Source of the DNA: Thermoplasmatales archaeon
Lineage (GTDB): Archaea > Thermoplasmatota > Thermoplasmata > Methanomassiliicoccales > Methanomethylophilaceae
Direction of reading: 5' to 3'
NCBI GenBank assembly: GCA_012522645.1
Contig: JAAYKC010000050.1
Coordinates: forward strand, 1-25,127
DNA: 25,127 bases
The notes under the pieces are model-generated. The model was not told the origin of the DNA. It searched no databases and was given only the letters and a program-made list of their open reading frames with translations. The position numbers and the translations under genes are program-made. This document shows, in pieces, positions 1 through 7,430 of this stretch (within the stretch, counting starts at the first letter, position 1; each line of letters opens with the position of its first letter).

Positions 1-21
1 CCCCCCGCGAAAGAAGTTATA

Positions 22-720
22 ATGACGCACCGTTATCGGCGAACGATGCACGAACGCTGGTTGAACGAGAGGCAGCAGGAGCATTACTACAGGCTCGCTA
101 AGAAGAAAGGTTTCCGTTCCAGGGCATCCTTCAAGCTCATACAGATCGACAGGCGCTTCGGTATATTCAGCGAGGGGGATGCCGTTGCAGATCTGGGGGC
201 CGCTCCCGGGGGGTGGCTTCAGGTGGCCGGGGACCTGGTGGGCGATAAGGGCCGGGTGGTGGGTGTTGACCTGAGGCCGATAAAAAGGCTTGGGGATATC
301 ACAACCATAATCGGGGACATAACTGAGGATTCGACGATGCTGGCACTCATGAATGAATTGGGAGGCAAGGCTGACGTGGTGATCTCAGATATGGCGCCTG
401 ACATGAGCGGGAACTACTCTACGGACCATGCGCGCTCCGTACACCTGTGCAAGCATGCGCTGGGCGTCTGCGACAGGATCCTCAGGAAGAACGGGAAGCT
501 CGTCATGAAGGTCTTCATGGGGGACATGATCCCGATGCTGATGGAGGAGACGGAAAGGCGCTTCACCGAGGTGAAGAGGCACTCCCCGGATGCATCAAGA
601 CCGTCCAGTTCCGAGATGTACGTGATCGCGACCGGGTTCAGGGCCAACGTAAAGGTGAAGATGGTCGAGGAGAAGGAGGAGAAGGCCAGGACATTCACGA
701 TAAAGGGGGAATTGCTGTGA
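22..720 (+). CDS. rlmE: 23S rRNA (uridine-2'-O)-methyltransferase RlmE/FtsJ
   Basis: Predicted SAM-dependent 2'-O-methyltransferase of the RrmJ/FtsJ family, which methylates a uridine in the A loop of 23S rRNA. The 232-aa protein has the SAM-binding motif DLGAAPGGW at residues 58-66. The catalytic tetrad is visible as K38 (SFKLI), D123 (SDMAPD), K163 (VMKVF) and E198 (SSEMY), almost the same spacing as E. coli RrmJ. The tail after residue 205 is short and charged, and no C-terminal TRAM domain, as found in some archaeal homologues, is evident. The ATG at 22 is the first in frame; an ATG at 46 is possible, and no strong ribosome binding site separates them. Its stop overlaps the start of the next gene (GTGA), so the two are probably cotranscribed. 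Confidence 0.93.
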   Translation: MTHRYRRTMHERWLNERQQEHYYRLAKKKGFRSRASFKLIQIDRRFGIFSEGDAVADLGAAPGGWLQVAGDLVGDKGRVVGVDLRPIKRLGDITTIIGDITEDSTMLALMNELGGKADVVISDMAPDMSGNYSTDHARSVHLCKHALGVCDRILRKNGKLVMKVFMGDMIPMLMEETERRFTEVKRHSPDASRPSSSEMYVIATGFRANVKVKMVEEKEEKARTFTIKGELL

Positions 721-1325
721 AGATAATATGCGTAGGCTGGAACTACATGTCCCATGCTGCTGAGATGGACAAGGCACTGCCGGAAGAGCCTCTGATCTTC
801 CTGAAGCCGTCCACCTGCATAATAGGGGACGGGGATGAGATAAGGATACCGAAAGGTGTCACGAATGTGCAGCACGAGGTGGAACTGGCACTTATTTTCG
901 GCAGGACCGGAAAGGACATACCGGAGAATGAGGCGATGTCATACATCTCCGGGCTTGCCGTCTTCAACGACGTAACCGCACGGGACATGCAAACATCCGA
1001 ACGAGCGAAGGGGAATCCTTGGGATCTGTGCAAGGGCATGGATACTTTCGGCCCCTTATCAGAGACGGTGCCGGCAGACGGCATCGACATCGGGGACCTG
1101 GATATGGAGCTCACCGTTAACGGGGAGATCAGACAGAAGGTGAACACGGGGAAGATGATATTCCATCCCGCGAAGGTGATAGCCTATGTATCCCGATACA
1201 TGACCATAGAGACGGGCGACATACTCGCCACAGGCACACCTGACGGCATAAGCGAGATCAATCCCGGGGACATCGTATGTGCCAGCATATCTAAGATAGG
1301 CAGTGTGACCAACAGAGTGGTCTAA
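717..1325 (+). CDS. Fumarylacetoacetate hydrolase (FAH) family protein
   Basis: A 202-aa single-domain FAH-family enzyme, similar in build to FAHD1-type acylpyruvate hydrolases/oxaloacetate decarboxylases. Visible family motifs are EPLIFLKP (24-31), the metal ligands E54 and E56 in HEVELALIFG with D85 in NDVTARD, KGMDTFGPLS (106-115), and the C-terminal GDILATGTPDGI (167-178). The substrate cannot be told from sequence. The frame stays open upstream inside rlmE, but homology begins at KIICVGWNY. I therefore place the start at GTG 717, which overlaps the rlmE stop by 4 nt and follows the purine-rich AAAGGGGGA. The TAA at 1323-1325 overlaps the stop of the convergent helicase gene. Confidence 0.88.
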   Translation: MKIICVGWNYMSHAAEMDKALPEEPLIFLKPSTCIIGDGDEIRIPKGVTNVQHEVELALIFGRTGKDIPENEAMSYISGLAVFNDVTARDMQTSERAKGNPWDLCKGMDTFGPLSETVPADGIDIGDLDMELTVNGEIRQKVNTGKMIFHPAKVIAYVSRYMTIETGDILATGTPDGISEINPGDIVCASISKIGSVTNRVV

Positions 1326-4063
1326 TCCCAGAACCTCTTGTTCCTGGCGTACAGAACCTCTGCGGACAGTATGTCCCTCAGGAAATCGTCCTCGTCCCGG
1401 TGCATGTTGCGCAGTATCCTGGACGCTGATTCCGGGCCGATGCCCCTGCCGGCCAGGGCCATGGGGGCAAGCTCGTTCTCCCTGACCAGGTTCGCCGCCC
1501 TCTGGATCTTCCTGACCTCCTTCTTCTCTTCATCACTGAGGTCCTTCTTAGTCAGCAGTTTGATGGAATCCCTGTCGTACTCCTTGAGGAGGGCGATCAT
1601 GACGCCTCCGCACTTCCCGCATACGAATCTCTTGGGCGCCGATCCGACGCGCACCCTCCACTGGGTCTGACAGCTGATGCATGATGCGTGAAGGGTCTCG
1701 TTCTCCAATCTCTTCTTCAGAGCCATCAGTATCGAGTGGTCCGCCCTGGCGGGCTGCATAAGCTCTTTGGATCGGGTCACGCCCTCCAGGCCTATGGGGG
1801 ACACCCCGGACATCCTGACCTCTACGGAGCCGTCATCGATCATGGAGACGACCTTCTCGGTGCCTTCTATGTCCAGGTCCTCCCAGAGCACTTTGTTCAC
1901 TGCTTCGTTGTAGGCCGGTGTTCCCATATGCAGATCGAACAGTCTGCCGAAGTTCATGAAGCGGTGATCGGCGCTCTTCTCAATGATCCCGAACTTCTTG
2001 GCCACGTACACGAAGCGCCAGCGCAGGAAAGTGGAGTTCACTATCGTCAGTCTGGCGAGACTCTCCACCATTCCGGGCTTGATAGAGGAGAAGGCGTCCA
2101 GCACCAGGTCCCCGCCCACGTTCCTGGGCATCTGCAGTATGATGCGATAGGGATCCGTGGATGCTCCCACACTCTCTCCCAGCCTGGCGGACAGGAGAGC
2201 GGATATGATCTTGCTCAGGGTCTCGTTAACCCTGGTGCCGAAACAGGCGTTGATTATGATCACACGGTCGCCGACCTCCACAGTGACAAGTTTATCGGTC
2301 GGCATGTCGAAACCGTCTTGGGAGGAGATGAATTTCCTGACGCATTCTTTGGCGTTCTCGTCTCCGGGATAGGGATCCAGATCCATTGTCCTGCGCATCC
2401 GTCCAACCTCCATGGCCACTTCGAAGGGGACAGGTATGTCCGATCCGGTCCATGAGGGCACGGATCCGATCTCCATGACCTCCTCTACGAGTATCTCTTC
2501 CTCTCCCATCTCGATTATGCGCCATGTCCTGCCTTTGGCAATGAACATGGCATACGGTTCTGCGAAGGATGCCACGAAGCTCTCGTCAAGGGTACCGACT
2601 ATGCCTCTGTTGCTTATGTCCCGTATGAGGTAGGTCCTCTCATCAGGGATCATGGAGATGTTGCTGTAGAAGTAATCCATTCCCTTCTTCGATCTGCGGA
2701 AACCGTCCTCGTCCTCGAAGATCATTTTTATGGATTTCAGCTGTTCCAGCACAGCGTCCATGTCCTCCCTCTTCAGATCCCGGAAGGAGTGGCTCTTTCT
2801 GAATATGGAATATGCGGTATCACGGTCGATTCTCGATGTCATGGTCATTGCGATCAGCTGATTCGCGACCACAGTCAACGGTGACCTCCGCCCGGAGTAC
2901 GCCTCCATTTTCCTGGCCTCGGCCATTCTGGCTATCACCAGGCTCTCTGCGATCTCATCAGGTGCCGTGGCCAATATCTTAGCGTGAATGAGCCCTCCGA
3001 CCCTGTGGCCCGCCCTCCCGGCCCTCTGTATCATCCTTGACACCTGTCTCGGCGAATTGTATTGTATCACAAGATCCGTCGATCCGACGTCTATGCCCAG
3101 TTCCAGGGAGGATGTGCAGACGAGTGCTTTTATATCTCCGGATTTGAAGGCATCCTCCATATCCATGCGCGTCTCCTTGGAGAGCGATCCGTGATGCACC
3201 TCTATGCCGATGTTCTCTTCCCAAAGGCGGAACCTGGCCGCCAACCATTCCGCGGTCTCCCTGGTGTTGACGAAGAACAGGGTAGATCTCCCGTTATCGA
3301 TCAGCTCTCTCGCCCTGAGCATCACTGCCAGTATGTCGGGATCGCACTGAAGACGGTCCAGGAGGACAGAATCATCAGAAGGCCCGGGACATTCCACGCT
3401 TATGTCAAAATCCCTATGCGTGTCATGCTGGCATAACGTGACCTTCCTCTTTACTCCGCCCAGGAACCTTACGACCTCTGCAGGGTTGCCCACGGTCGCT
3501 GACAGCCCTATCCTCTGGTACTCTCCGGCGAGGCTCACCAGTCTTTCCATGGCCACGCTCAGCTGGGCGCCCCTTTCAACATCGGCGAGCTCGTGTATCT
3601 CATCCACCACCACCCATTCGATGTTCTTCAGGTGCTCTCTTAGTCTTTTCCCGGTGAAGAGGACCTGCACTGTCTCAGGGGTGGTTATCAGGATCTCCGG
3701 CGGCTTCTGGGACTGTCTGTTGCGTTCCGCCTGGGAGGTGTCCCCGTGCCTGACCCCTACGGATATGCCCAGTTCCTTCCCGACGTCTTCCATCCTTTTC
3801 AGCATATCACGGTTAAGGGCTCTCAGAGGCGTTATGTAGAGGCAGCGTATGCCTTTCTTCCCCCGGGTCCTGAATATTGAATCGAATATGGGGATCATGG
3901 CGGCCTCGGTCTTCCCTATGCCGGTAGGCGCCACGAGAAGCAGGTTCTCTCCCTTGGCTATTCGGGGTATGGCATCAGCCTGAGGTTCTGTTGGAGAGGA
4001 TATGCCCCTGGACCTCAGGGCTTCGACGATCTCTGCTGAGAGCCCTTCAAAAGTCATATGCAT
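1322..4063 (-). CDS. lhr: Lhr-type superfamily 2 DNA/RNA helicase
   Basis: A 913-aa ATP-dependent helicase of the archaeal Lhr group, probably acting in nucleic acid repair or RNA metabolism. SF2 motifs seen: Q motif glutamine (Q28), Walker A APTGIGKT (45-52), Ia TPLRALNRD, Ib TTPE, DEIH (154-157), SAT (188-190), then motif V-VI SSLELGIDVG and MIQRAGRAGHR. The C-terminal half matches the DEAD/DEAH-associated/Lhr core layout. Four cysteines (C795, C798, C815, C818) form a likely zinc ribbon. The tail AGRGIGPESASRIL near residue 871 resembles a helix-hairpin-helix. The start at 4063 is the first ATG; a second ATG two codons later is equally possible, and neither has a clear ribosome binding site. 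It lies 49 nt downstream of the HdrD-like gene, with a hairpin between them, and its stop overlaps the convergent FAH gene by 4 nt. Confidence 0.9.
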   Translation of the reverse strand: MHMTFEGLSAEIVEALRSRGISSPTEPQADAIPRIAKGENLLLVAPTGIGKTEAAMIPIFDSIFRTRGKKGIRCLYITPLRALNRDMLKRMEDVGKELGISVGVRHGDTSQAERNRQSQKPPEILITTPETVQVLFTGKRLREHLKNIEWVVVDEIHELADVERGAQLSVAMERLVSLAGEYQRIGLSATVGNPAEVVRFLGGVKRKVTLCQHDTHRDFDISVECPGPSDDSVLLDRLQCDPDILAVMLRARELIDNGRSTLFFVNTRETAEWLAARFRLWEENIGIEVHHGSLSKETRMDMEDAFKSGDIKALVCTSSLELGIDVGSTDLVIQYNSPRQVSRMIQRAGRAGHRVGGLIHAKILATAPDEIAESLVIARMAEARKMEAYSGRRSPLTVVANQLIAMTMTSRIDRDTAYSIFRKSHSFRDLKREDMDAVLEQLKSIKMIFEDEDGFRRSKKGMDYFYSNISMIPDERTYLIRDISNRGIVGTLDESFVASFAEPYAMFIAKGRTWRIIEMGEEEILVEEVMEIGSVPSWTGSDIPVPFEVAMEVGRMRRTMDLDPYPGDENAKECVRKFISSQDGFDMPTDKLVTVEVGDRVIIINACFGTRVNETLSKIISALLSARLGESVGASTDPYRIILQMPRNVGGDLVLDAFSSIKPGMVESLARLTIVNSTFLRWRFVYVAKKFGIIEKSADHRFMNFGRLFDLHMGTPAYNEAVNKVLWEDLDIEGTEKVVSMIDDGSVEVRMSGVSPIGLEGVTRSKELMQPARADHSILMALKKRLENETLHASCISCQTQWRVRVGSAPKRFVCGKCGGVMIALLKEYDRDSIKLLTKKDLSDEEKKEVRKIQRAANLVRENELAPMALAGRGIGPESASRILRNMHRDEDDFLRDILSAEVLYARNKRFWD

Positions 4064-4078
4064 AATGTGGTAATGGAA

Positions 4079-4096
4079 GCCGGGCCGAAGCCCGGC
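4079..4096 (-). terminator. GC-rich hairpin between HdrD-like gene and lhr
   Basis: A perfect 7-bp stem (GCCGGGC/GCCCGGC) with a CGAA tetraloop lies in the 49-nt gap between two genes on the minus strand. No uridine run follows on the minus strand, so it may act as an mRNA-stabilising or processing hairpin rather than a terminator. Termination function is inference only. Confidence 0.4.
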
Positions 4097-4112
4097 GTTT
4101 CACAGAAGAGGA

Positions 4113-5819
4113 TTATTTCTTCTTCTTCTTTTTCATGTTGCGGAGATTCTCTTTGACGAGGTCCTTGATCTCCTGAGCCTCGACCTCTCCGTCTGTCACA
4201 TCTGTGCAGTTGAAGACCAGAACGCTCCAGCCCTCAGCTTCCAGTTTCTCATGCACTTTGGTGCGCTCACCGTTTGTGACGTAAACAGCGACCCTGCCTT
4301 TGACGAAGGCGAAGGGGATCTTGTGGGGGCCGTATTCCCTTCTGCATCTGAGGCCCTTGTTCCAGGCTGCCCTTCTGACGATCTCTTCCGGCGTCATGTC
4401 GAAGTTCATGAGCTCGAATTCAAAATTCTCGTCAGCTTCCTCATCAGCTGCTTCCTCAGCGGCCTTCGCTGCTTCCTCAGCCTTCTTGGCCTCTTCAGCC
4501 TTCTTTGCTTCATCAGCCTTCTTTGCAGCCTCAGCTTCCTCAGCAGCCTTCTTGGCTTCATCCGCCTTCTTGGCCTCTTCCGCTACTGGCTTTACAGGAG
4601 CGGTCTCGATCGGTGCGGTCACCTGAAGAAGCACTTCGGAAATATCCAATACCTTGACCTTGGACCCGATTTTCTTGGCACCGGCCTTAAGGTTCAGGAC
4701 GCAGAACGGACATGCGGTTACGATGATCTCGGCACCCACTGCCTCGGCATCCCTCACTCTGTCCCCTGCGATGCTGACTGCGAAATCGTTGTAGGCGGAC
4801 TTGTATCCTCCGCCGGCACCGCAGCATCTGGAAAATTCCCTGTTGCGGTCCATCTCCACGAAGTCCAGACCTTTTATCTTATTGAGTATGTTACGCGGGG
4901 CATCATAGACCTTCGCATGTCTGCCCAGATGGCACGGGTCGTGGTATGTGACTTTGGCATTGAACTCATGATTGAGGGTCAATTTCTTCTCGTTGATTAG
5001 CTTCTCCACATATTGTGTGAAATGGTAGACGTTCTGTCCCGGTTTGGAATAATACAGTCCATAATCGGTGCTCACGGTCTTGTAGCATCCGGCGCAGGTC
5101 ATGACCATGTCCTTCGCTCCCACTCCGTCTGCTTTGGTGACAACGGTCCTTGCGGCGTTCAGCGTAAGAGTCTTGGTGCCTGTCCTGATGGCGGGGGACG
5201 TGCAGCAGATCTCTTCCGATCCGAGGTTGTTCATCTTCACTCCGGCCCTGCTGATGACCTCGACACCCGCTCTGGGGATGTACTGCATCCTGTAGGAGCC
5301 TGTGCATCCGGCGTAGAATATGAGGTCCGGCACCGCCTCTCTCTTGACATCCTTGGGCCACCATGCGTCCCTGTTCTCGGGGGATTCTCCGTAGGGGTTA
5401 CCGTCGGCCGCTATCCTGTTAGCCAATTTCTTATGGGCCGGCAGAGGTCCGTAGCCGTTCTCCACCATCCATGCCCTGAGGTCCTCCCAGAGCTTGACCA
5501 GTTCTATCTTGCAGTGGCATACCTCCTCGCAGTTCCCGCATCCTGTGCATTTGTACATGGCATCCACGAAATAGGGATCAATGGACACCTTCCTTCCCAG
5601 AAGGGAGTCCAACGCACCGGTCCCTTTGATGTCCAGCTGCTTGAGATAGTATATCTTCCCTCTGGGAGTCACAGATTCCCAAGGGGTCTGCTCATGGGCT
5701 TCGCATACATCTATGCAATACCCGCACTGCATGCACTGAGCGAGTTCTTTCTGGATCCGGGGGAGTTTGAAAACATTCTCCTTTTTCTTACGCTGAATAG
5801 TCTCTGATATTATCGACAT
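4113..5819 (-). CDS. hdrD: HdrD-like heterodisulfide reductase subunit with extra C-terminal domain
   Basis: A 568-aa iron-sulfur protein. The N-terminus has two [4Fe-4S] ferredoxin motifs: C29, C32, C35, C39 and C91, C94, C97, C101. Two CCG-type domains follow: C172, C205-C206, C242, C245 and C296, C332-C333, C370, C373. This is the HdrD layout, the subunit that reduces the CoM-S-S-CoB disulfide at the end of methanogenesis. The first CCG domain reads CCT, not CCG. After residue 400 comes an Ala/Glu/Lys-rich linker (about 412-465), then a roughly 100-aa domain ending in a Lys run. That domain resembles the Vsr/PD-(D/E)XK endonuclease fold but lacks the catalytic Asp. Methanosarcina HdrD is about 410 aa, so the tail is additional. 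No hdrE lies nearby. Other CCG-family reductases (GlcF/GlpC-like) remain possible. The start at 5819 is the first ATG. Confidence 0.82.
   Translation of the reverse strand: MSIISETIQRKKKENVFKLPRIQKELAQCMQCGYCIDVCEAHEQTPWESVTPRGKIYYLKQLDIKGTGALDSLLGRKVSIDPYFVDAMYKCTGCGNCEEVCHCKIELVKLWEDLRAWMVENGYGPLPAHKKLANRIAADGNPYGESPENRDAWWPKDVKREAVPDLIFYAGCTGSYRMQYIPRAGVEVISRAGVKMNNLGSEEICCTSPAIRTGTKTLTLNAARTVVTKADGVGAKDMVMTCAGCYKTVSTDYGLYYSKPGQNVYHFTQYVEKLINEKKLTLNHEFNAKVTYHDPCHLGRHAKVYDAPRNILNKIKGLDFVEMDRNREFSRCCGAGGGYKSAYNDFAVSIAGDRVRDAEAVGAEIIVTACPFCVLNLKAGAKKIGSKVKVLDISEVLLQVTAPIETAPVKPVAEEAKKADEAKKAAEEAEAAKKADEAKKAEEAKKAEEAAKAAEEAADEEADENFEFELMNFDMTPEEIVRRAAWNKGLRCRREYGPHKIPFAFVKGRVAVYVTNGERTKVHEKLEAEGWSVLVFNCTDVTDGEVEAQEIKDLVKENLRNMKKKKKK
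4425..4586 (-). repeat. Low-complexity Ala/Glu/Lys repeat region inside the HdrD-like gene
   Basis: Residues 412-465 are built from imperfect repeats such as EEAKKADEAKKAAEEA, encoded by repetitive GCC/AAG/GAG-type triplets. The composition predicts a long charged helix or flexible tether joining the iron-sulfur core to the C-terminal domain. Such repeats can change length by slippage. Confidence 0.85.
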
Positions 5820-5833
5820 GGTGTGCCACCGTT

Positions 5834-5872
5834 ATGCGCATTCAGGATGCGCGCGCATGCTGTGCCCACAGC
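5834..5872. promoter_or_regulatory. Cluster of palindromes in the HdrD-like gene leader
   Basis: Three inverted repeats are packed into 39 nt just upstream of the HdrD-like start: ATGCGCAT (5834-5841), ATGCGCGCGCAT (5847-5858) and GCTGTG-CC-CACAGC (5859-5872). The first two share the same ATGCGC half-site. If transcription starts from the TATA-like box at 5911-5920, they lie in the 5' leader. They may be an operator or RNA hairpins; function is inference. Confidence 0.45.
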
Positions 5873-5910
5873 GCACGCCTCCGCAACGCAGGGCATAGAG
5901 TATGATTGCA

Positions 5911-5920
5911 CTATATTTAA
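5911..5920 (-). promoter_or_regulatory. TATA-like box for the HdrD-like gene
   Basis: Read on the minus strand this is TTAAATATAG, close to the archaeal TATA consensus, in an AT-rich patch about 95 nt before the HdrD-like start. It predicts a transcript with a leader of about 70 nt. Read on the plus strand (TATATTTAA) it could also serve the divergent desulfurase gene. Confidence 0.45.
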
Positions 5921-5951
5921 CCTTTTGAAGGAACACATGTGCCATATGTCA

Positions 5952-5967
5952 AAAAATGGCCATTTTT
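5952..5967. promoter_or_regulatory. 16-bp perfect palindrome between divergent genes
   Basis: AAAAATGGCCATTTTT is a perfect 16-bp inverted repeat in the region between the HdrD-like gene and the cysteine desulfurase. It lies next to the TATA-like box at 5911-5920 and is a candidate binding site for a dimeric regulator of either or both genes. No regulator can be assigned. Confidence 0.45.
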
Positions 5968-5997
5968 GGGGAGGGTCCGCACAGGTGCTCGCACAAC

Positions 5998-6004
5998 AAT
6001 TTAA
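5998..6004 (+). promoter_or_regulatory. Weak TATA-like box before the cysteine desulfurase
   Basis: AATTTAA is centred about 29 nt upstream of the ATG at 6030. This spacing would put the transcript start at or very near the start codon, consistent with the absence of a ribosome binding site there (leaderless mRNA). The match to consensus is weak. Confidence 0.35.
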
Positions 6005-6029
6005 CGATTGAACGGCAATCACGTCGAGC

Positions 6030-7166
6030 ATGGTCTTAAAAAGGGTCTATCTTGACAACGGCGCCACCACTGCGATGTCGCCCGAGGTCCTTTCGGCGAT
6101 GAGCCCGTTCCTCACATCCCATTACGGGAACCCCAGCAGCATTCATTTCATGGGAGAGGAGGCATCCGCCGGGATCAGGAAGGCCAGGGGGCAGGTGGCC
6201 TCCACTCTGAACTGCTATCCTTCGGAGATCACATTCACTTCCGGAGGCACGGAATCGGATAACCTTGCGATCCTGGGGGCGATGCCCGGAACCGGACGTA
6301 AGAAATTCATAACGACGGAGATAGAGCATTCTGCGGTGCTCGAGACCTGTCCGGAGCTGGTGAGGCTCGGTTTCGAGGTCGTCAGGATAGGCGTGGACCG
6401 GGACGGGTTGTTAATAATGGACGACCTGGCGGAGGCGATGGGTCCGGACGTCGGGATCGTATCGGTCATGGCTGCGAACAACGTCATCGGGACCATACAG
6501 GATATCCGTCAGGCGGCCGAGATAGCTCATGAGCACGGTGCTTTGTTCCATACGGATGCTGTTCAGGCATACGGGAAGATGAATTTGGATGTGAAAGCGG
6601 ACGGAATAGATCTGCTGTCCGCATCGGGGCACAAGATACACGGGCCGAAGGGCGTAGGGTTCCTGTATCACAGGAGCGGGATCAGGATATCCCCTCTGAT
6701 GGTGGGCGGAGGCCAGGAGGCGGGTCTGAGGTCGTCCACGGAGAATGTCCCCGGGATCGTCGGGCTCGGGGCGGCGGCAGAATCAGCCGTATCATCCATG
6801 AGCAGGGATGTCCCATCCATGACGAAGATAAGGGACAGGATAATCAGGGAGACCCTCTCCATAGAGGGGGCGTATCTAAACGGGTCCCGGGACCGCAGGA
6901 TCTGCAACAACGCCCATTTCGGCTTCAAAGGCGTGAACGGCAAGGACCTGGTCCTTCGGCTGAGTGACGAAGGGATAGCGGCATCGGCAGAATCCGCATG
7001 TTCTGCTGGATCGTCCGAACCGTCCCATGTGCTGACGGCCATAGGCCGCACCCCGCAGGAGGCGATGTCCGCACTCAGGATAACGACGTCCAAGTACACC
7101 ACGGAAGAGGATGCAGAGGCACTCCTGGAGGTTCTTCCCGGGATAATAGGCTCCCTGAGGGCTTAA
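6030..7166 (+). CDS. nifS: Cysteine desulfurase, NifS/IscS type
   Basis: A 378-aa PLP-dependent aminotransferase class V enzyme that takes sulfur from cysteine as an enzyme persulfide, for iron-sulfur clusters or tRNA thiolation. Visible features are YLDNGATT at the N-terminus, GGTESDN (72-78), H100 stacking on PLP, D176 in HTDAVQ, the PLP lysine K202 in SASGHKIHGPKG, and the persulfide cysteine C324 in ESACSAGSSEPS. Length is normal for the family. The ATG at 6030 places YLDNGAT at the usual position. No IscU-like scaffold gene is adjacent, and the next downstream genes are tRNAs on the other strand. NifS and IscS cannot be told apart here. Confidence 0.93.
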   Translation: MVLKRVYLDNGATTAMSPEVLSAMSPFLTSHYGNPSSIHFMGEEASAGIRKARGQVASTLNCYPSEITFTSGGTESDNLAILGAMPGTGRKKFITTEIEHSAVLETCPELVRLGFEVVRIGVDRDGLLIMDDLAEAMGPDVGIVSVMAANNVIGTIQDIRQAAEIAHEHGALFHTDAVQAYGKMNLDVKADGIDLLSASGHKIHGPKGVGFLYHRSGIRISPLMVGGGQEAGLRSSTENVPGIVGLGAAAESAVSSMSRDVPSMTKIRDRIIRETLSIEGAYLNGSRDRRICNNAHFGFKGVNGKDLVLRLSDEGIAASAESACSAGSSEPSHVLTAIGRTPQEAMSALRITTSKYTTEEDAEALLEVLPGIIGSLRA

Positions 7167-7174
7167 CGCGGGAT

Positions 7175-7179
7175 AAAAA
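7175..7179 (-). terminator. T-run downstream of tRNA-Met
   Basis: On the minus strand a run of five T residues lies 7 nt past the 3' end of the tRNA. Short T-runs are typical archaeal RNA polymerase terminators. Confidence 0.4.
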
Positions 7180-7186
7180 GGCATAG

Positions 7187-7260
7187 TGGGCCCGACCGGA
7201 TTTGAACCGGCGACCATCTGGTTATGAGCCAGACGCTCCACCAGACTAAGCTACGGGCCC
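7187..7260 (-). tRNA. tRNA-Met (CAU anticodon)
   Basis: A full 74-nt cloverleaf on the minus strand: acceptor GGGCCCG/CGGGCCC, D arm GCTTAG...GGAGC, anticodon stem-loop TCTGG-CTCATAA-CCAGA, variable TGGTC, T arm CCGG-TTCAAAT-CCGG, discriminator A. The anticodon is CAU. The anticodon stem lacks the three G-C pairs of an initiator, so it is the elongator tRNA-Met or, less likely, the tRNA-Ile2 whose CAU is modified to read AUA. CCA is not encoded and no intron is seen. Confidence 0.92.
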
Positions 7261-7285
7261 GCGTAGACCCGTTAGAAGGGAGATA

Positions 7286-7296
7286 ACATAAAAAGC
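7286..7296 (-). promoter_or_regulatory. TATA-like box for tRNA-Met
   Basis: On the minus strand CTTTTTATGTT lies about 31 nt upstream of the mature 5' end, in the 59-nt gap after tRNA-Asn. It predicts a start a few nt before the tRNA. Confidence 0.45.
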
Positions 7297-7319
7297 TATC
7301 GAAGGGAAAGGGGGCATGG

Positions 7320-7392
7320 CGCCGTCGCACGGGCTCGAACCGTGGACCTTGTGATTAACAGTCACACGCTCTACCTACTGAGCTACGACGGC
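7320..7392 (-). tRNA. tRNA-Asn (GUU anticodon)
   Basis: A 73-nt cloverleaf on the minus strand with acceptor GCCGTCG/CGACGGC, D arm GCTCAG...AGAGC, anticodon stem-loop TGTGA-CTGTTAA-TCACA, variable AGGTC, T arm CACGG-TTCGAGC-CCGTG and discriminator G. The anticodon GUU gives asparagine. CCA is not encoded and no intron is seen. Confidence 0.96.
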
Positions 7393-7417
7393 TTATGTCT
7401 CGCAAAGATAAGACTGG

Positions 7418-7425
7418 TATTAAAG
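7418..7425 (-). promoter_or_regulatory. TATA-like box for tRNA-Asn
   Basis: CTTTAATA on the minus strand, centred about 30 nt before the tRNA-Asn 5' end. It lies just downstream of the stop codon of the winged-helix gene. Confidence 0.45.
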
Positions 7426-7430
7426 AGTTA

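Noticed and set aside
447..716. Upstream extension of the FAH-family frame inside rlmE
   Set aside because: The 90 residues before GTG 717 are low-complexity and not FAH-like; the GTGA overlap with the rlmE stop is a normal start.
5823..6011. 62-aa and 73-aa frames on both strands of the HdrD-like/nifS intergenic region
   Set aside because: No ribosome binding site or motif; the region is better explained by promoters and palindromes.
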